DNA of 64,000 nt, taken from positions 1-64,000 of the forward strand of contig NZ_BCUF01000031.1 of assembly GCF_001591145.1 (NCBI RefSeq). Direction: 5' to 3'. The notes under the pieces are model-generated. The model did not search any database, had not been told where the DNA came from, and saw nothing but the letters and a program-made list of their open reading frames with translations. The DNA is from Vibrio harveyi NBRC 15634 = ATCC 14126 = KCTC 12724 (GTDB lineage Bacteria; Pseudomonadota; Gammaproteobacteria; Enterobacterales; Vibrionaceae). Numbering within the stretch: position 1 is the first letter of the stretch; each line of letters opens with the position of its first letter. Shown here in pieces: positions 9,595-18,318 of this stretch. The position numbers and the translations under genes are program-made.

Positions 9595-9899
9595 GGTTTC
9601 TATCTCCGAGTCAGTTGTCTCAATACAGGTGCATCATATCGAGCGGTTGAGAAATAGAATTGCCATTTCACGACAAGTATACTTTTAAATATATGTAGAA
9701 GAGTAGAAAAGAATTTAAACGAGATTACACATCCCACCTAAACAACGTCGTTCGAAAAGCAAGCTAAAGCCTTAGCTTCTAAATATAAAAATGTTTTTGT
9801 GAACAACGTATCAACATTCGCATTTTATAAATCAAATACTTAATAGAAGCACACTGCCCGTCGCCTAATATCTTTACCCTATAAAACTAAGGCCTAAAA
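9595..9899. other. AT-rich divergent promoter region
   Basis: 305 bp between divergent genes. It is AT-rich and should hold the promoters of both. I could not define an operator, RNA or repeat in it. Confidence 0.5.
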
Positions 9900-11252
9900 A
9901 TGCGCTCCTTATCTTGTTTATTGCTATCAGCTCTATCGCTTAGTTCATACTCTGCAGACTTCGAATCAACGAGTTTCAGTTCATTAATTGCCAATGAGTA
10001 TAGCCCTTACATTATAAACTCGGATTCTCAAATGCTCCCTGCTGGTCATGGTGCTTATTTTGCTAGACCTACCGGAATGTCAGTAACTGAGAGTGGTAAA
10101 TACGTTCTATTCCACAATAACTTGCCCAAGATCCCTCTATCAGGAGATTCTACTGAAGGTGGTTATTTCATAAAAAACACGGAAACCAATGAGACAACAC
10201 GATTGGGAGTTCCATCTGAGTTACCTAAAAATACTGTTATAGGAAATCCAACTATATCTCCCAATGGTAGATATATTGGCTTTAGTTACCAAGAAAGTTA
10301 TCGAACATATAAAGGCGTCGTTTGGGATCGTTTAGAAGATAAACTTCTTACAGCTAGATACTCAGATGAAGTAAACAGTGATTGTATCAACAGCCCTAGT
10401 TACTTTAACATTTACCCAATTAATGAAAAGTACGCCTACTATTCTTACATGTGTTCAACAAATAATAAGTGGGGAAGCAATACTGAAGAGGTGATAGGTT
10501 TCACCGACATTGAAAATGAACAGTCGAAAGTGATTAATATCGGCTTGGATGGAAAGCTAAGTAAATTATTTCTTTCTCCAAATAGGTTTATTTCTAACGA
10601 TGGACGTTATCTGACCTATGTATCACCTCAACAGATGGATAATAACAACTTCTATAGTGGTTCTGAAAGTGAAACTGCTATATATTTATACGATAGAGTC
10701 ACAAGTAAACACGCAAAAGTAATATCAAGTCAATCAAACACCGATTATATTCATAACTCTCTTTACTCTTCAATTAGCCCAGATGGTAAATTCTTAATCT
10801 ATATAGCCAAAAAACCTATGAGTGAAACTAGCTCTTCTAACTTTGGATATTTAGTTACTTATAGCATTGATACTAAGAAATTTAATTACATTGCAGGACC
10901 CGACAATAAAATACTATATGACATACGAAACCCAACCATATCAAGGGATGGAGAAAGCATCGCATTTACATCTAAGAATAGTGAATACAATTTAATTGGA
11001 GGAAATGGTTATCAAGCGTATTTTTATGACCGAGTAAATCAAAAGATGCATCATGTAAGTGTTTCTATACTAACAGGAGAAAGCGCGCTGCAGTCCGGAG
11101 ATGCCGTTGTTTACGGTAATGGTAAAGGTCTTATATGGTCAACATCTTCTCCTTTGGTTGACAAAAGAGAGGTTGGGACCAACAGCGGTAAGTTTCTTTA
11201 TGCACTAAGTAAATCTACAATTCCTGATATCTGTAAACCTTACCTAGAATAG
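9900..11252 (+). CDS. Exported beta-propeller-like protein, unknown function
   Basis: 450 aa with a signal peptide (residues about 1-18, ending SSYS). The mature part shows repeated PDG-type strands: TISPNGRYIGFSYQ, FISNDGRYLTYVS, SISPDGKFLIYIAKK and TISRDGESIAFTS. These are spaced like blades of a TolB/WD40-like PD40 propeller. Codon use is much richer in A and T than in its neighbours, suggesting acquisition by transfer. It has no partner genes, so a role in binding or periplasmic scaffolding is only a guess. The ribosome site is weak (CTAAGGCCTAAAA). Confidence 0.7.
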   Translation: MRSLSCLLLSALSLSSYSADFESTSFSSLIANEYSPYIINSDSQMLPAGHGAYFARPTGMSVTESGKYVLFHNNLPKIPLSGDSTEGGYFIKNTETNETTRLGVPSELPKNTVIGNPTISPNGRYIGFSYQESYRTYKGVVWDRLEDKLLTARYSDEVNSDCINSPSYFNIYPINEKYAYYSYMCSTNNKWGSNTEEVIGFTDIENEQSKVINIGLDGKLSKLFLSPNRFISNDGRYLTYVSPQQMDNNNFYSGSESETAIYLYDRVTSKHAKVISSQSNTDYIHNSLYSSISPDGKFLIYIAKKPMSETSSSNFGYLVTYSIDTKKFNYIAGPDNKILYDIRNPTISRDGESIAFTSKNSEYNLIGGNGYQAYFYDRVNQKMHHVSVSILTGESALQSGDAVVYGNGKGLIWSTSSPLVDKREVGTNSGKFLYALSKSTIPDICKPYLE

Positions 11253-11327
11253 ATTGTATCTTTTATTCTAATTATGTTTGAAAATTTATAGTATTACTTT
11301 TTGCCAGTGATCTTCCTTCAACAAAAC

Positions 11328-11363
11328 AAAGAAACTCTGACCAAGAATTGTCAGAGTTTCTTT
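11328..11363. terminator. Bidirectional terminator between convergent genes
   Basis: A perfect 14-bp stem, AAAGAAACTCTGAC with GTCAGAGTTTCTTT, around an 8-nt loop, between genes ending at 11252 (plus) and 11376 (minus). Confidence 0.9.
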
Positions 11364-11375
11364 AGTTCACAGTAA

Positions 11376-11843
11376 TCAGTGAGTGGCTTGGAGATGCTGC
11401 TCTACGTTGAGTTGAAGTTGATGGATTTGATCAATCGCACTAGGCGTACCTTTCGCGAAATCGAAAGGCTCATTATTCAGTGCGCACACCGTCCCAATAA
11501 CTTCACCTTTAAAGGTGATTGGCACACCGTAATACACACCGAGACCAAATTTCACTAAGTCTTCATTGCCCTTCCACTCTTCATCCATACTTGCATCCGC
11601 CACCAGCAACGGCTGTGCAGTATCAACGACGCGTTCGCAGTACAGCTCATGACAGCCTTGTTGATTACTTTTAGGACCAGCATCACCAACGTGGTAAATA
11701 GGTTGCTCATTCGCCGCAAACACCACCATTTGATCCGGCTTAGATTCCATAATCAATAAGGAATGCAGTTGAAACTGATGGGCGATATTTTCGAGTTGAG
11801 CTGTCAGCTCATCACGATAATTGACTAATTTGATAAAAGGCAT
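11376..11843 (-). CDS. GAF-domain protein
   Basis: 155 aa, essentially a single GAF domain. LLIMESKPDQMVVFAANE, a Cys pair around GCHELYCERVVDTAQPLLVADA, GLGVYYGVPITFKGEVIGTVCALN and the closing helix fit GAF sensors of the kind found before histidine kinases or cyclases. There is no output domain, so it is probably a free-standing small-molecule or redox sensor. It is the last gene of a four-gene minus-strand operon, 24 bp after the acyltransferase. The link between a GAF protein and lipid synthesis is unexplained. Confidence 0.8.
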   Translation of the reverse strand: MPFIKLVNYRDELTAQLENIAHQFQLHSLLIMESKPDQMVVFAANEQPIYHVGDAGPKSNQQGCHELYCERVVDTAQPLLVADASMDEEWKGNEDLVKFGLGVYYGVPITFKGEVIGTVCALNNEPFDFAKGTPSAIDQIHQLQLNVEQHLQATH

Positions 11844-11867
11844 CGTATTTCTTACTCCTATAGATAG

Positions 11868-13631
11868 CTATTCACTTAAATCCGTTTTCTTATGGGCTAA
11901 CTGATACTTCACGGCATTGTCGTAACCCATGTATTTACCAAGCTTTTTCTCCGGCACCGAAGTCAGATCCACGACAATCAAACCATCTAGCGTATAGTTA
12001 AACGCTGGGTCGACATTAAAGCAGACTAACTTGCCATTCATGCTCAGGTACTGTTTGAGAAGCACCGGAATTCCCATACCACGTTCAAGACGGCTGAGCA
12101 CTTTGGATAACAAAGGCAACTGAGAGAGTGAGCTCAACATATCCGGTCGCCAAAATTCTTGATCGTTTCTCTCTAAAGGCGTTGTTGGCGAAACCAATTT
12201 GGCTTTGTCATTATCGTAATAATGAACCGACATAACGGAGGCGATGAGCTGCCTTGCCACTGGGCTATAATCGTTGCTGATGCTTACGGGACCAAAGAGA
12301 TGGGTGTACTTTGGGTTGCGCTGAACAAAAGAGGCAATGCCCTTCCACAATAAGAGCAATGAGTGCATGTTGCGTTGGTATTGCTTCGCAACCACCGAGC
12401 GCCCCAGCTCAATCGAGCAACCTAGAGTTTTGATAAACGCCTCATCATATTTGAACAAACTGGTTGAATAGAGGGCATGAATTCCGCCTTGTTCAATCAG
12501 CTCATCAACCAGACCTAAACGATAAGCACCCACAAGTTCTCGGTTGGTTTTATGCCAAACAAAGAGCTGATGGTAGTTGGGATCAAAGAGGTCGACATCA
12601 CAGCTCAAGCCGCTGCCTTCTCCAACATCTCTAAAGCTTTCTTCTCGTACGCGCCCAATCTCACGCATCATTTGCGGCATTTTTGGTGTAGGCGCACAGT
12701 ACACTTCAAAATCAGCCTGCTCTAATAATTTAAACTCAGACAGATCCAGAAGTTCATTTTCTAAAGTCTCTGTAAGAATAGGCGCAATTATTGGTTCTGC
12801 ATGAAGAGTTTGTTGAGTGAGCTCCTTGCGACTGTCCATACTTCCCATTAAATAGGTGTTCAAACGGAAGTACTGGGTAATATCTTCATCATTTTCAAAC
12901 CCTTGTATCTCGCGATAAGGGATTGGATTGCCGATTGAAACAGAAATGATCTCACCCGACTTATTGAGAAGTTCTCGTCCCAGCAGTGCCGTTCTAAGAA
13001 GCGGATGAATTCTCCCTGCTTGATAAAATAATTTGCTGTTCATACCACTTATAAACAAAGGCACAGTCGTCGCTTGAGCATGCTTAACAAATTTTGCTAC
13101 TGAGTGACTCCATGTTTTATCAGTGATTTTATTTTCACTGGCTTGCCAAGAAGAGACTTCTCCAGCAGGGAAGATAATCAACACCCCACCTTCTTTGAGA
13201 TGTTGGTTCGCCGCTTTAATTGCTCGTCGATTGGTTTGCTTTGCCTTTTCACCACCAAACACATTAACACCAATAAACAATTCATCCAGCTCAGGAATTC
13301 GCTTTAACAGTTCGTTAGCAAGCACTTTGACATCCTTGCGCACTTGGGAAATCAAGGAAGCTAAAATGATCCCTTCAATTCCACCAAACGGATGGTTAGC
13401 AACAACCAAAACCGAGCCGTCACTGGGAATATTCTCTAAGCTGCCATGTTGAACTCGATATTGAGTACCAATTCGAGCAAGCGCTTCATGCATAAATGAA
13501 TGACTATCTTCAGGTAACGGTTCTTGCTTGTACAAGGAATCTAACTTGGAAAGCCCAGTAGCCCACTCGACAACAGACTCACCTATTCCAAATGGCGTTT
13601 TTCTTGATAACCGGAAAGGACTTTCAACCAT
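11868..13631 (-). CDS. olsF: Bifunctional acyltransferase, OlsF-type (ornithine lipid synthesis)
   Basis: 587 aa with two domains. The N-terminal part (about 50-280) is a lysophospholipid acyltransferase: VLVVANHPFGGIEG holds the active-site His, and ALIIFPAGE-like text (VLIIFPAGEVSS) is the substrate block. The C-terminal part (about 300-560) is a GNAT-like N-acyltransferase of the OlsB/hemolysin type: FRDVGEGSGLSCDVDLFDPNYHQLFVW, ELGRSVVAKQYQ, LFGPVSISNDY. This order and length match OlsF, known to N-acylate ornithine through the C-terminal domain and O-acylate it through the N-terminal one; V. cholerae makes ornithine lipids this way. Its start is 1 bp from the stop of the upstream gene. 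The acidic residue of the first motif is Glu. Confidence 0.8.
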   Translation of the reverse strand: MVESPFRLSRKTPFGIGESVVEWATGLSKLDSLYKQEPLPEDSHSFMHEALARIGTQYRVQHGSLENIPSDGSVLVVANHPFGGIEGIILASLISQVRKDVKVLANELLKRIPELDELFIGVNVFGGEKAKQTNRRAIKAANQHLKEGGVLIIFPAGEVSSWQASENKITDKTWSHSVAKFVKHAQATTVPLFISGMNSKLFYQAGRIHPLLRTALLGRELLNKSGEIISVSIGNPIPYREIQGFENDEDITQYFRLNTYLMGSMDSRKELTQQTLHAEPIIAPILTETLENELLDLSEFKLLEQADFEVYCAPTPKMPQMMREIGRVREESFRDVGEGSGLSCDVDLFDPNYHQLFVWHKTNRELVGAYRLGLVDELIEQGGIHALYSTSLFKYDEAFIKTLGCSIELGRSVVAKQYQRNMHSLLLLWKGIASFVQRNPKYTHLFGPVSISNDYSPVARQLIASVMSVHYYDNDKAKLVSPTTPLERNDQEFWRPDMLSSLSQLPLLSKVLSRLERGMGIPVLLKQYLSMNGKLVCFNVDPAFNYTLDGLIVVDLTSVPEKKLGKYMGYDNAVKYQLAHKKTDLSE

Positions 13632-13632
13632 A

Positions 13633-14085
13633 TTAGGCTCCTTTCATTAGCAAGGTGTTTGTAAAAGAGCCCTGAGCTCTAATATCGCGAATGGTTAAGA
13701 AAATAGCGGATAGCCAAACAAGGCAAGCCATACCAAATAGCAACCCACCATCATTACCTATCACTTCGCCCGTAGCGCTAAATTCAGGCATGACAACACC
13801 TAGCGGCGTAAACAAGTGGAATAAAATGGCTCCTGTCATAATCCCAACGGCCATTGTTGAACCAACACCATGGAAACGAGTAAACAGTAAAATGGCTGCA
13901 ATTAACTCAGCAGTCCCAATTAAATACCCGCCATAAACACCAAACCAATGAATCCCTGACCATTCTCCTAACGTGCCAAAAATATGATCGGTTTCATATG
14001 AACCAGTAAACTTAAAAAATAATGATTGAATAAAAACGAAAGCAATGAAAATCGAAGGTATATGTTTCTTTGGAATAAATGTCAT
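13633..14085 (-). CDS. DoxX-like small membrane protein
   Basis: 150 aa with four predicted membrane helices: about 10-28 (IFIAFVFIQSLFFKF), 48-70, 74-95 and 118-138. The layout and the FKFTGS and GTAELIAAILL segments resemble DoxX-family proteins, whose activity is poorly defined. It lies between the YHS gene (29 bp upstream) and olsF (1 bp downstream), so it is translationally tied to the acyltransferase and may work at the same membrane. Confidence 0.7.
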   Translation of the reverse strand: MTFIPKKHIPSIFIAFVFIQSLFFKFTGSYETDHIFGTLGEWSGIHWFGVYGGYLIGTAELIAAILLFTRFHGVGSTMAVGIMTGAILFHLFTPLGVVMPEFSATGEVIGNDGGLLFGMACLVWLSAIFLTIRDIRAQGSFTNTLLMKGA

Positions 14086-14114
14086 GAGATGAACCTTATT
14101 ATTTCTGAGTCTTA

Positions 14115-14558
14115 TTACTGCTGAATCAATGTTGGCCAGTTTTTATCGGCTGCAGCAATATGTCCTGCGCGGTCATCATCCCACCACTGCTTCACTTCTG
14201 CGTTGTAATTTAGATACAGCTTGCCATCAACAATTGCCCATTGTTTAGGATCCGCAGGGGCAAAATCATTTTTAGCGGATACCGCCCATGCACAATAGCC
14301 ACCATACTGTGGCGCATAAGCTTCTGGATTTTCTATAAATTTATTTAAATTATCTTGAGAAGAAAAATACCAGTCTGCCCCTTTGTATTCAGTTTTCCAG
14401 TTACTGTTTCCTTTCACAGGCTGACCTTCTGTAAAATAGGAGACCGTGTCATAACCGCTTAATGCCTTATTACTAAAAAATCCGGTATAAATTTCATCTT
14501 CCGCAAAAGAAGAGAAGCTGATTAATACCATCAGTAATGCGAATAATTTTCTCATCAT
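14115..14558 (-). CDS. Exported YHS-domain protein
   Basis: 147 aa with a signal peptide (residues about 1-19, ending SSFA). The YHS domain is plain: LSGYDTVSYFTEGQPVKG, WYFSSQDNLNKFIENPEAYAPQYGGYCAWAVS. YHS domains are thought to bind metals, often copper, through Cys and Tyr, and this one keeps a single Cys in GGYCAW. It is the first gene of the operon YHS, DoxX-like, olsF, GAF. Why a periplasmic metal-binding-type protein leads a lipid operon is unknown. Confidence 0.85.
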   Translation of the reverse strand: MMRKLFALLMVLISFSSFAEDEIYTGFFSNKALSGYDTVSYFTEGQPVKGNSNWKTEYKGADWYFSSQDNLNKFIENPEAYAPQYGGYCAWAVSAKNDFAPADPKQWAIVDGKLYLNYNAEVKQWWDDDRAGHIAAADKNWPTLIQQ

Positions 14559-14775
14559 TAAATTCCTTATTCGGAAATACGTTCTATCGAGGTATTGCCC
14601 TCACTAAGAAAGCATATTCACTGTGTGATTTATTTGGTGCTAATAAAAAGACAGGGCAAATGAGATAAAAATTACAAAGAATTGAAAATTAAATAAGAAA
14701 AGTACTGAATAACTGTTTTATGGCGTGAAGTTGAACAACAGATGTCCCCATTCATCACCCGTTGTTGGAGTATCC

Positions 14776-14806
14776 ATACCCAAATAACCTCAAGATACTT
14801 GGGTAT
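14776..14806. repeat. Palindrome ATACCCAA...TTGGGTAT
   Basis: 8-bp arms ATACCCAA (14776-14783) and TTGGGTAT (14799-14806) around a 15-bp spacer, just downstream of the ATP-grasp gene on the minus strand. Variants of the same ACCCAA...TTGGGT dyad occur at 47734-47750 and inside 43580-43639, so it is probably a dispersed Vibrio palindrome. No T-run follows, so termination is uncertain. Confidence 0.5.
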
Positions 14807-14818
14807 AGATCAATGCTT

Positions 14819-15949
14819 TTAGTCTGTCATCGGGTACAGCTGCGTCAGGACTTTCTCTTCTCGCCATGCTTGAATGAGAGCACCCAGTGTCGGCGTTTGA
14901 TGCCCTCGCAGCTTCTGCTTTGATCCGATTTGATAAAGTAATCGGTACTGCTTTAGCAATGTGGCGAAGATATGAGTTAGTGGTGTATCGCTATCCCAGA
15001 TATGTGCCGCTTCACTGCTCGCACCATTAATCTCTAAGATATCAAAATGTTCACCATTCATTAGAGCGTGAATATCTTTAAACTTGATATCCAATCGCCC
15101 GTAATGGAACCCATTAAAATCCCCTAGCACTTGATCGAGCTTCTTTTCCAGCTCTTGCGTAATGAATCGGTTACCATCGCGAAAAATGGCACCACGTGAA
15201 TGGCTTCCTGCAAAGGCTAGTTGAAATTCTTCACCTTTCGCGACGATCACTTCTAATTTCTCACTGTGCCTTGGTAAATAAAGGTGCTGTAACTTACCGG
15301 CCCTTGGACACTTCTCGATAAGCTGCTTAAGCGTAGACTGCCCATCACCAATCACTCGAGGGGAATATTTTAATGTCAGTGAGATGATTTTCCCTCGGGT
15401 TTCGCCTGGCTGCCTGACGTAAAATACCCCAGCTTCAGCGCTGTACTCTGATTTCTTCTGTAACAGGAAACGTCCATCAACGGGAAACGTTTTAATGTAG
15501 CTTCTTAGCTGTTCATCTGAACGCAATAACTTCACGCCAGCACCACGGCAACCAAGATCAGGTTTCGCCACCAATGGATACTCTAAACTCGATCGTTTTA
15601 ACTGCTGTGTTGCGTCTTCTAAAACAGTTTCAAGCTGTTCATGCGTCTTAGTTAATGTGATAAAAGGCAATATCCACTGCTTAGTTTTGTCTCCCGAAGA
15701 AGCGAAAATGTCATGCTTGGACTCCCCCACCATACCGCTTAACTTGATTGAAGGGTTTGCGATCAAAGGTAATGCCCAATCTCGGTGGATAGCGCTGAGG
15801 ACCGCGCTTTGAATCACCACGGGTGTATAAAAAAACCAAGCTGGTAAAAACTCAAACGGAGAGACTACTCGCTTTGGTTCTTGAAGAATGGGCATACCGG
15901 CATTAACCATTCCGTTTGGGATCATTTCAACGTGGGCGAGTTGCACCAT
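14819..15949 (-). CDS. ATP-grasp domain protein
   Basis: 376 aa. The ATP-grasp fold (about 100-320) is indicated by YPLVAKPDLGCRGAGVKLL (ATP-binding Lys and glycine-rich loop), RFLLQKKSEYSAEAGVFYVR and the metal-binding end FDILEINGASSEAAHIWD. Such enzymes join a carboxylate to an amine or thiol, as in D-Ala-D-Ala ligase, but the flanking domains here do not identify the substrate. The start ATG follows AAGGAACACAT and lies inside the upstream DedA gene (23-bp overlap), so the two are coupled and probably act on the same envelope process. Confidence 0.75.
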   Translation of the reverse strand: MVQLAHVEMIPNGMVNAGMPILQEPKRVVSPFEFLPAWFFYTPVVIQSAVLSAIHRDWALPLIANPSIKLSGMVGESKHDIFASSGDKTKQWILPFITLTKTHEQLETVLEDATQQLKRSSLEYPLVAKPDLGCRGAGVKLLRSDEQLRSYIKTFPVDGRFLLQKKSEYSAEAGVFYVRQPGETRGKIISLTLKYSPRVIGDGQSTLKQLIEKCPRAGKLQHLYLPRHSEKLEVIVAKGEEFQLAFAGSHSRGAIFRDGNRFITQELEKKLDQVLGDFNGFHYGRLDIKFKDIHALMNGEHFDILEINGASSEAAHIWDSDTPLTHIFATLLKQYRLLYQIGSKQKLRGHQTPTLGALIQAWREEKVLTQLYPMTD

Positions 15950-16532
15950 ATGTGTTCCTTAACAATGTTTTTGAAATCAGTTTGTTGAGCAGCAACATCA
16001 CGACCAATCCAATCGGAATCAACAAACTGTTTATTTGATGTTGTTGAAGCCATTGCATGCTGCCTAGTTGGAAGAAAGAGCCAAAAATCAACGCAGTCCA
16101 TAAACTCGTCGCGCTTAACACGGCGATGAGAAACTTCATTTTGGGCACATCCAAAAATCCGCTAAGCGTAAATCCTACGGTTCTTAATCCGGGAATAAAC
16201 CGAACGATGAATAACGTAATGAAAGCTTTACGATGAAGTGTGCGTCGCACGCGCCTAGCACGTTGATATCGAAGCAAGCGATAGCGGAAAAAACGTACCT
16301 TTTGTGCCAATTTCCCCAGCCAATAAAGTCCTATGTCTCCTGTGGCGATACCTGTAAAAATCGCCAATAACGCAAGAGGTGTTGGCATCACTTGCTCTAC
16401 CGCTAAAGTAGCGGCAGTAACGATAGCCAAATCTTCAAGTAAGTATGACAACAATACGACTCCGAGAAATAGCATCGACAGAGGCACATTGCCTTGATAC
16501 AGCCAAGCTTCTAACGTTGCCACTTCACTCAT
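15927..16532 (-). CDS. DedA-family membrane protein
   Basis: About 200 aa with several membrane helices. It has the DedA features ATLAVEQVMPTPLALLAIFTGIATGDIGLYWLGK and FIVRFIPGLRTVGFTLSGF, containing the conserved Glu/Asp and the RF-x-P-G-x-R motif. DedA proteins act in undecaprenyl-phosphate or lipid recycling across the inner membrane. I prefer the ATG at 16530-16532 (protein MSEVATLEAW). A GTG eight codons upstream (16554-16556) is possible. It overlaps the ATP-grasp gene. Confidence 0.85.
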   Translation of the reverse strand: MSEVATLEAWLYQGNVPLSMLFLGVVLLSYLLEDLAIVTAATLAVEQVMPTPLALLAIFTGIATGDIGLYWLGKLAQKVRFFRYRLLRYQRARRVRRTLHRKAFITLFIVRFIPGLRTVGFTLSGFLDVPKMKFLIAVLSATSLWTALIFGSFFQLGSMQWLQQHQINSLLIPIGLVVMLLLNKLISKTLLRNTYGATRPR

Positions 16533-16739
16533 ATTCTCTGTCCCATTGCTATTCACTCGTCATTCAAGGCCTCTACGAGATGATTTTTCGATCCATATTG
16601 ATGAACAGAAATAACTAGAGGCTATGGTTAAAGACAGGATCATCAGTAACAAAATTTCACTGCAATACAGAGAAAGTCGATAACGCCCAACGTTGTTGCG
16701 TCAGTCGAATTCAGGAAGTTTCCAGTAATAGGAACAAAA

Positions 16740-16760
16740 AGAGCCGCGAAATGCGGCTCT
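16740..16760 (-). terminator. Terminator of the tad locus, GAGCCGC family
   Basis: AGAGCCGC / GCGGCTCT around GAAAT, with a T-run on the minus strand. It lies 46 bp after the last gene of the pilus cluster and has the same stem as the hairpins at 5770, 31486, 33978 and 38361. Confidence 0.85.
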
Positions 16761-16805
16761 TAAATGTGCTTGTTTACTAATAAGATTTAAAGGGGGAACG
16801 ATGTC

Positions 16806-18230
16806 TTAGTTCATGTTCACCATACAAATGAACTTATTTGTATCAAATGCTTGATCCAATTCTTCATGCTTCTCCGATGAATACACTTTGCCATCTTTCG
16901 TCCAGTAATCTCCCGGAGATAGATAGGTGTAGAGGCGCAAGTATTCATAAGCGGCTTTGTTTGGCAAACGAGACGATAGACGCTCACAATATTTCTGTGC
17001 GTCAGCCTGACTTAAGAAGATGTCATGAGACTTTTTGTTACCTCTGAATCTTGGCAATAGATAAGTAAAGGCTTCATCTTTGTACAGTACCTTATTGGTG
17101 TAACGCTGAAGATCGGGCTCTTCTGCAGACTCCAGCTCAGCGACGACTTTAGGTGGTAACAAACTCTCAGAGAATCTTACTGTATCTTTAGGTTGAGCCT
17201 TTTCACTGTTCGCATCAGTCTTGTCTTCTACCGCTAAACGTGTAGGAACCGCCTTCGGAGCACTGGCTTTGCTCGCAAACGGGAAGAAGTAGTCGCCACC
17301 ATTTTTAAGATTTAGCTTAAGCGACTGGGTTTTATGATTGTTCACGGCTCGCACACTATAAATACCCACATAGTTGCCCGTTACATCAACTCGCTCGCCA
17401 GAGCCAACTTCCTGGTCATTAATGTAGAAAACCGTTTGTGGTGAGTTTGAACGGAACACAAAGCGCACGTTATCAAGATCAAGTGCTTGTCTCAGTTCAA
17501 CCTCTGTATTCGCACTGTAATTGTGCTTGTAGCTTGCGTCCGCAGTGAAAGAAAGGTCGCCGTTTAATTTTTGGTTTGCATCCACGACTTTAAAGTTCGT
17601 GAGTTTGATTCGAGATAAACCACCTTTGCTTAATACAAAAGCGTTCTTGATAGAAGGGAGATTTCGGTTTACGCACGTTGATAAACTTTCCGCAACGTTA
17701 CACTGCAATTGACCAGAATAAGTATCGTTTATCACACGTTTTGATTCATTCAAATGACGCGCTTTTATCTTTTCGTACAGAGCAAGGAGTGCGTCATTCT
17801 TCACCCGCTCAATTTGACTTGCCTCTTGTTGGTCTTGTGACAATTGCTGCTTAGTTTCGACCAACAACTTCCCTGCGGTTTCAATTTCCTTTTTCATTGA
17901 ATTCACTTTGGCAGACATATTGCGCAAAGTCAGAATTAAGGATTCGTCATATACACCATCAACCAACTTGTCTTTCAAGCGATTAGAGTCAGATTTGATC
18001 ATCTCGACATTGGTCGCCAATTTGATCTTGGTGGACTCTATTTCAGCATTCAATTTATTGTAGTGCGAGATGTTTTCATCAATTCTCAGCGCACTGTACT
18101 GCTGGTCGTAAGCAGTATTAATGCTGTTTAATGTATCTTGCTCGTTAAAGTTAATGAGCTCTGAGGCAGCGGTCATACCACTCCACGCTACCCCCACCAT
18201 AATGGCTATTATTGTTTTAGATTTACCCAC
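16806..18230 (-). CDS. Exported coiled-coil protein at the end of the tad locus
   Basis: About 474 aa. I chose the GTG at 18228-18230 because GGAG lies 5 bp upstream and it creates a clean signal peptide (GKSKTIIAIMVGVAWSGMTAAS). The open frame itself runs to 18254. A long coiled coil follows (about 30-160), then a beta-rich part containing FYINDQEVGSGERVDVTG, which looks like a PEGA-type domain. A short C-terminal stretch has paired cysteines (QKYCERLSSRLPNKAAYEYLR, FICMVN) resembling the end of formylglycine-generating-enzyme-like folds. It probably helps assemble or anchor the pilus in the periplasm. No named family recognised. Confidence 0.65.
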   Translation of the reverse strand: MGKSKTIIAIMVGVAWSGMTAASELINFNEQDTLNSINTAYDQQYSALRIDENISHYNKLNAEIESTKIKLATNVEMIKSDSNRLKDKLVDGVYDESLILTLRNMSAKVNSMKKEIETAGKLLVETKQQLSQDQQEASQIERVKNDALLALYEKIKARHLNESKRVINDTYSGQLQCNVAESLSTCVNRNLPSIKNAFVLSKGGLSRIKLTNFKVVDANQKLNGDLSFTADASYKHNYSANTEVELRQALDLDNVRFVFRSNSPQTVFYINDQEVGSGERVDVTGNYVGIYSVRAVNNHKTQSLKLNLKNGGDYFFPFASKASAPKAVPTRLAVEDKTDANSEKAQPKDTVRFSESLLPPKVVAELESAEEPDLQRYTNKVLYKDEAFTYLLPRFRGNKKSHDIFLSQADAQKYCERLSSRLPNKAAYEYLRLYTYLSPGDYWTKDGKVYSSEKHEELDQAFDTNKFICMVNMN

Positions 18231-18318
18231 TGCCACTCCAAATTGACCCACCACGACACCATTGTTGTTAATGCTTCACCTTGCGTTTTAGGCAAGGTGA
18301 ACGCTATACGATTAAAAC

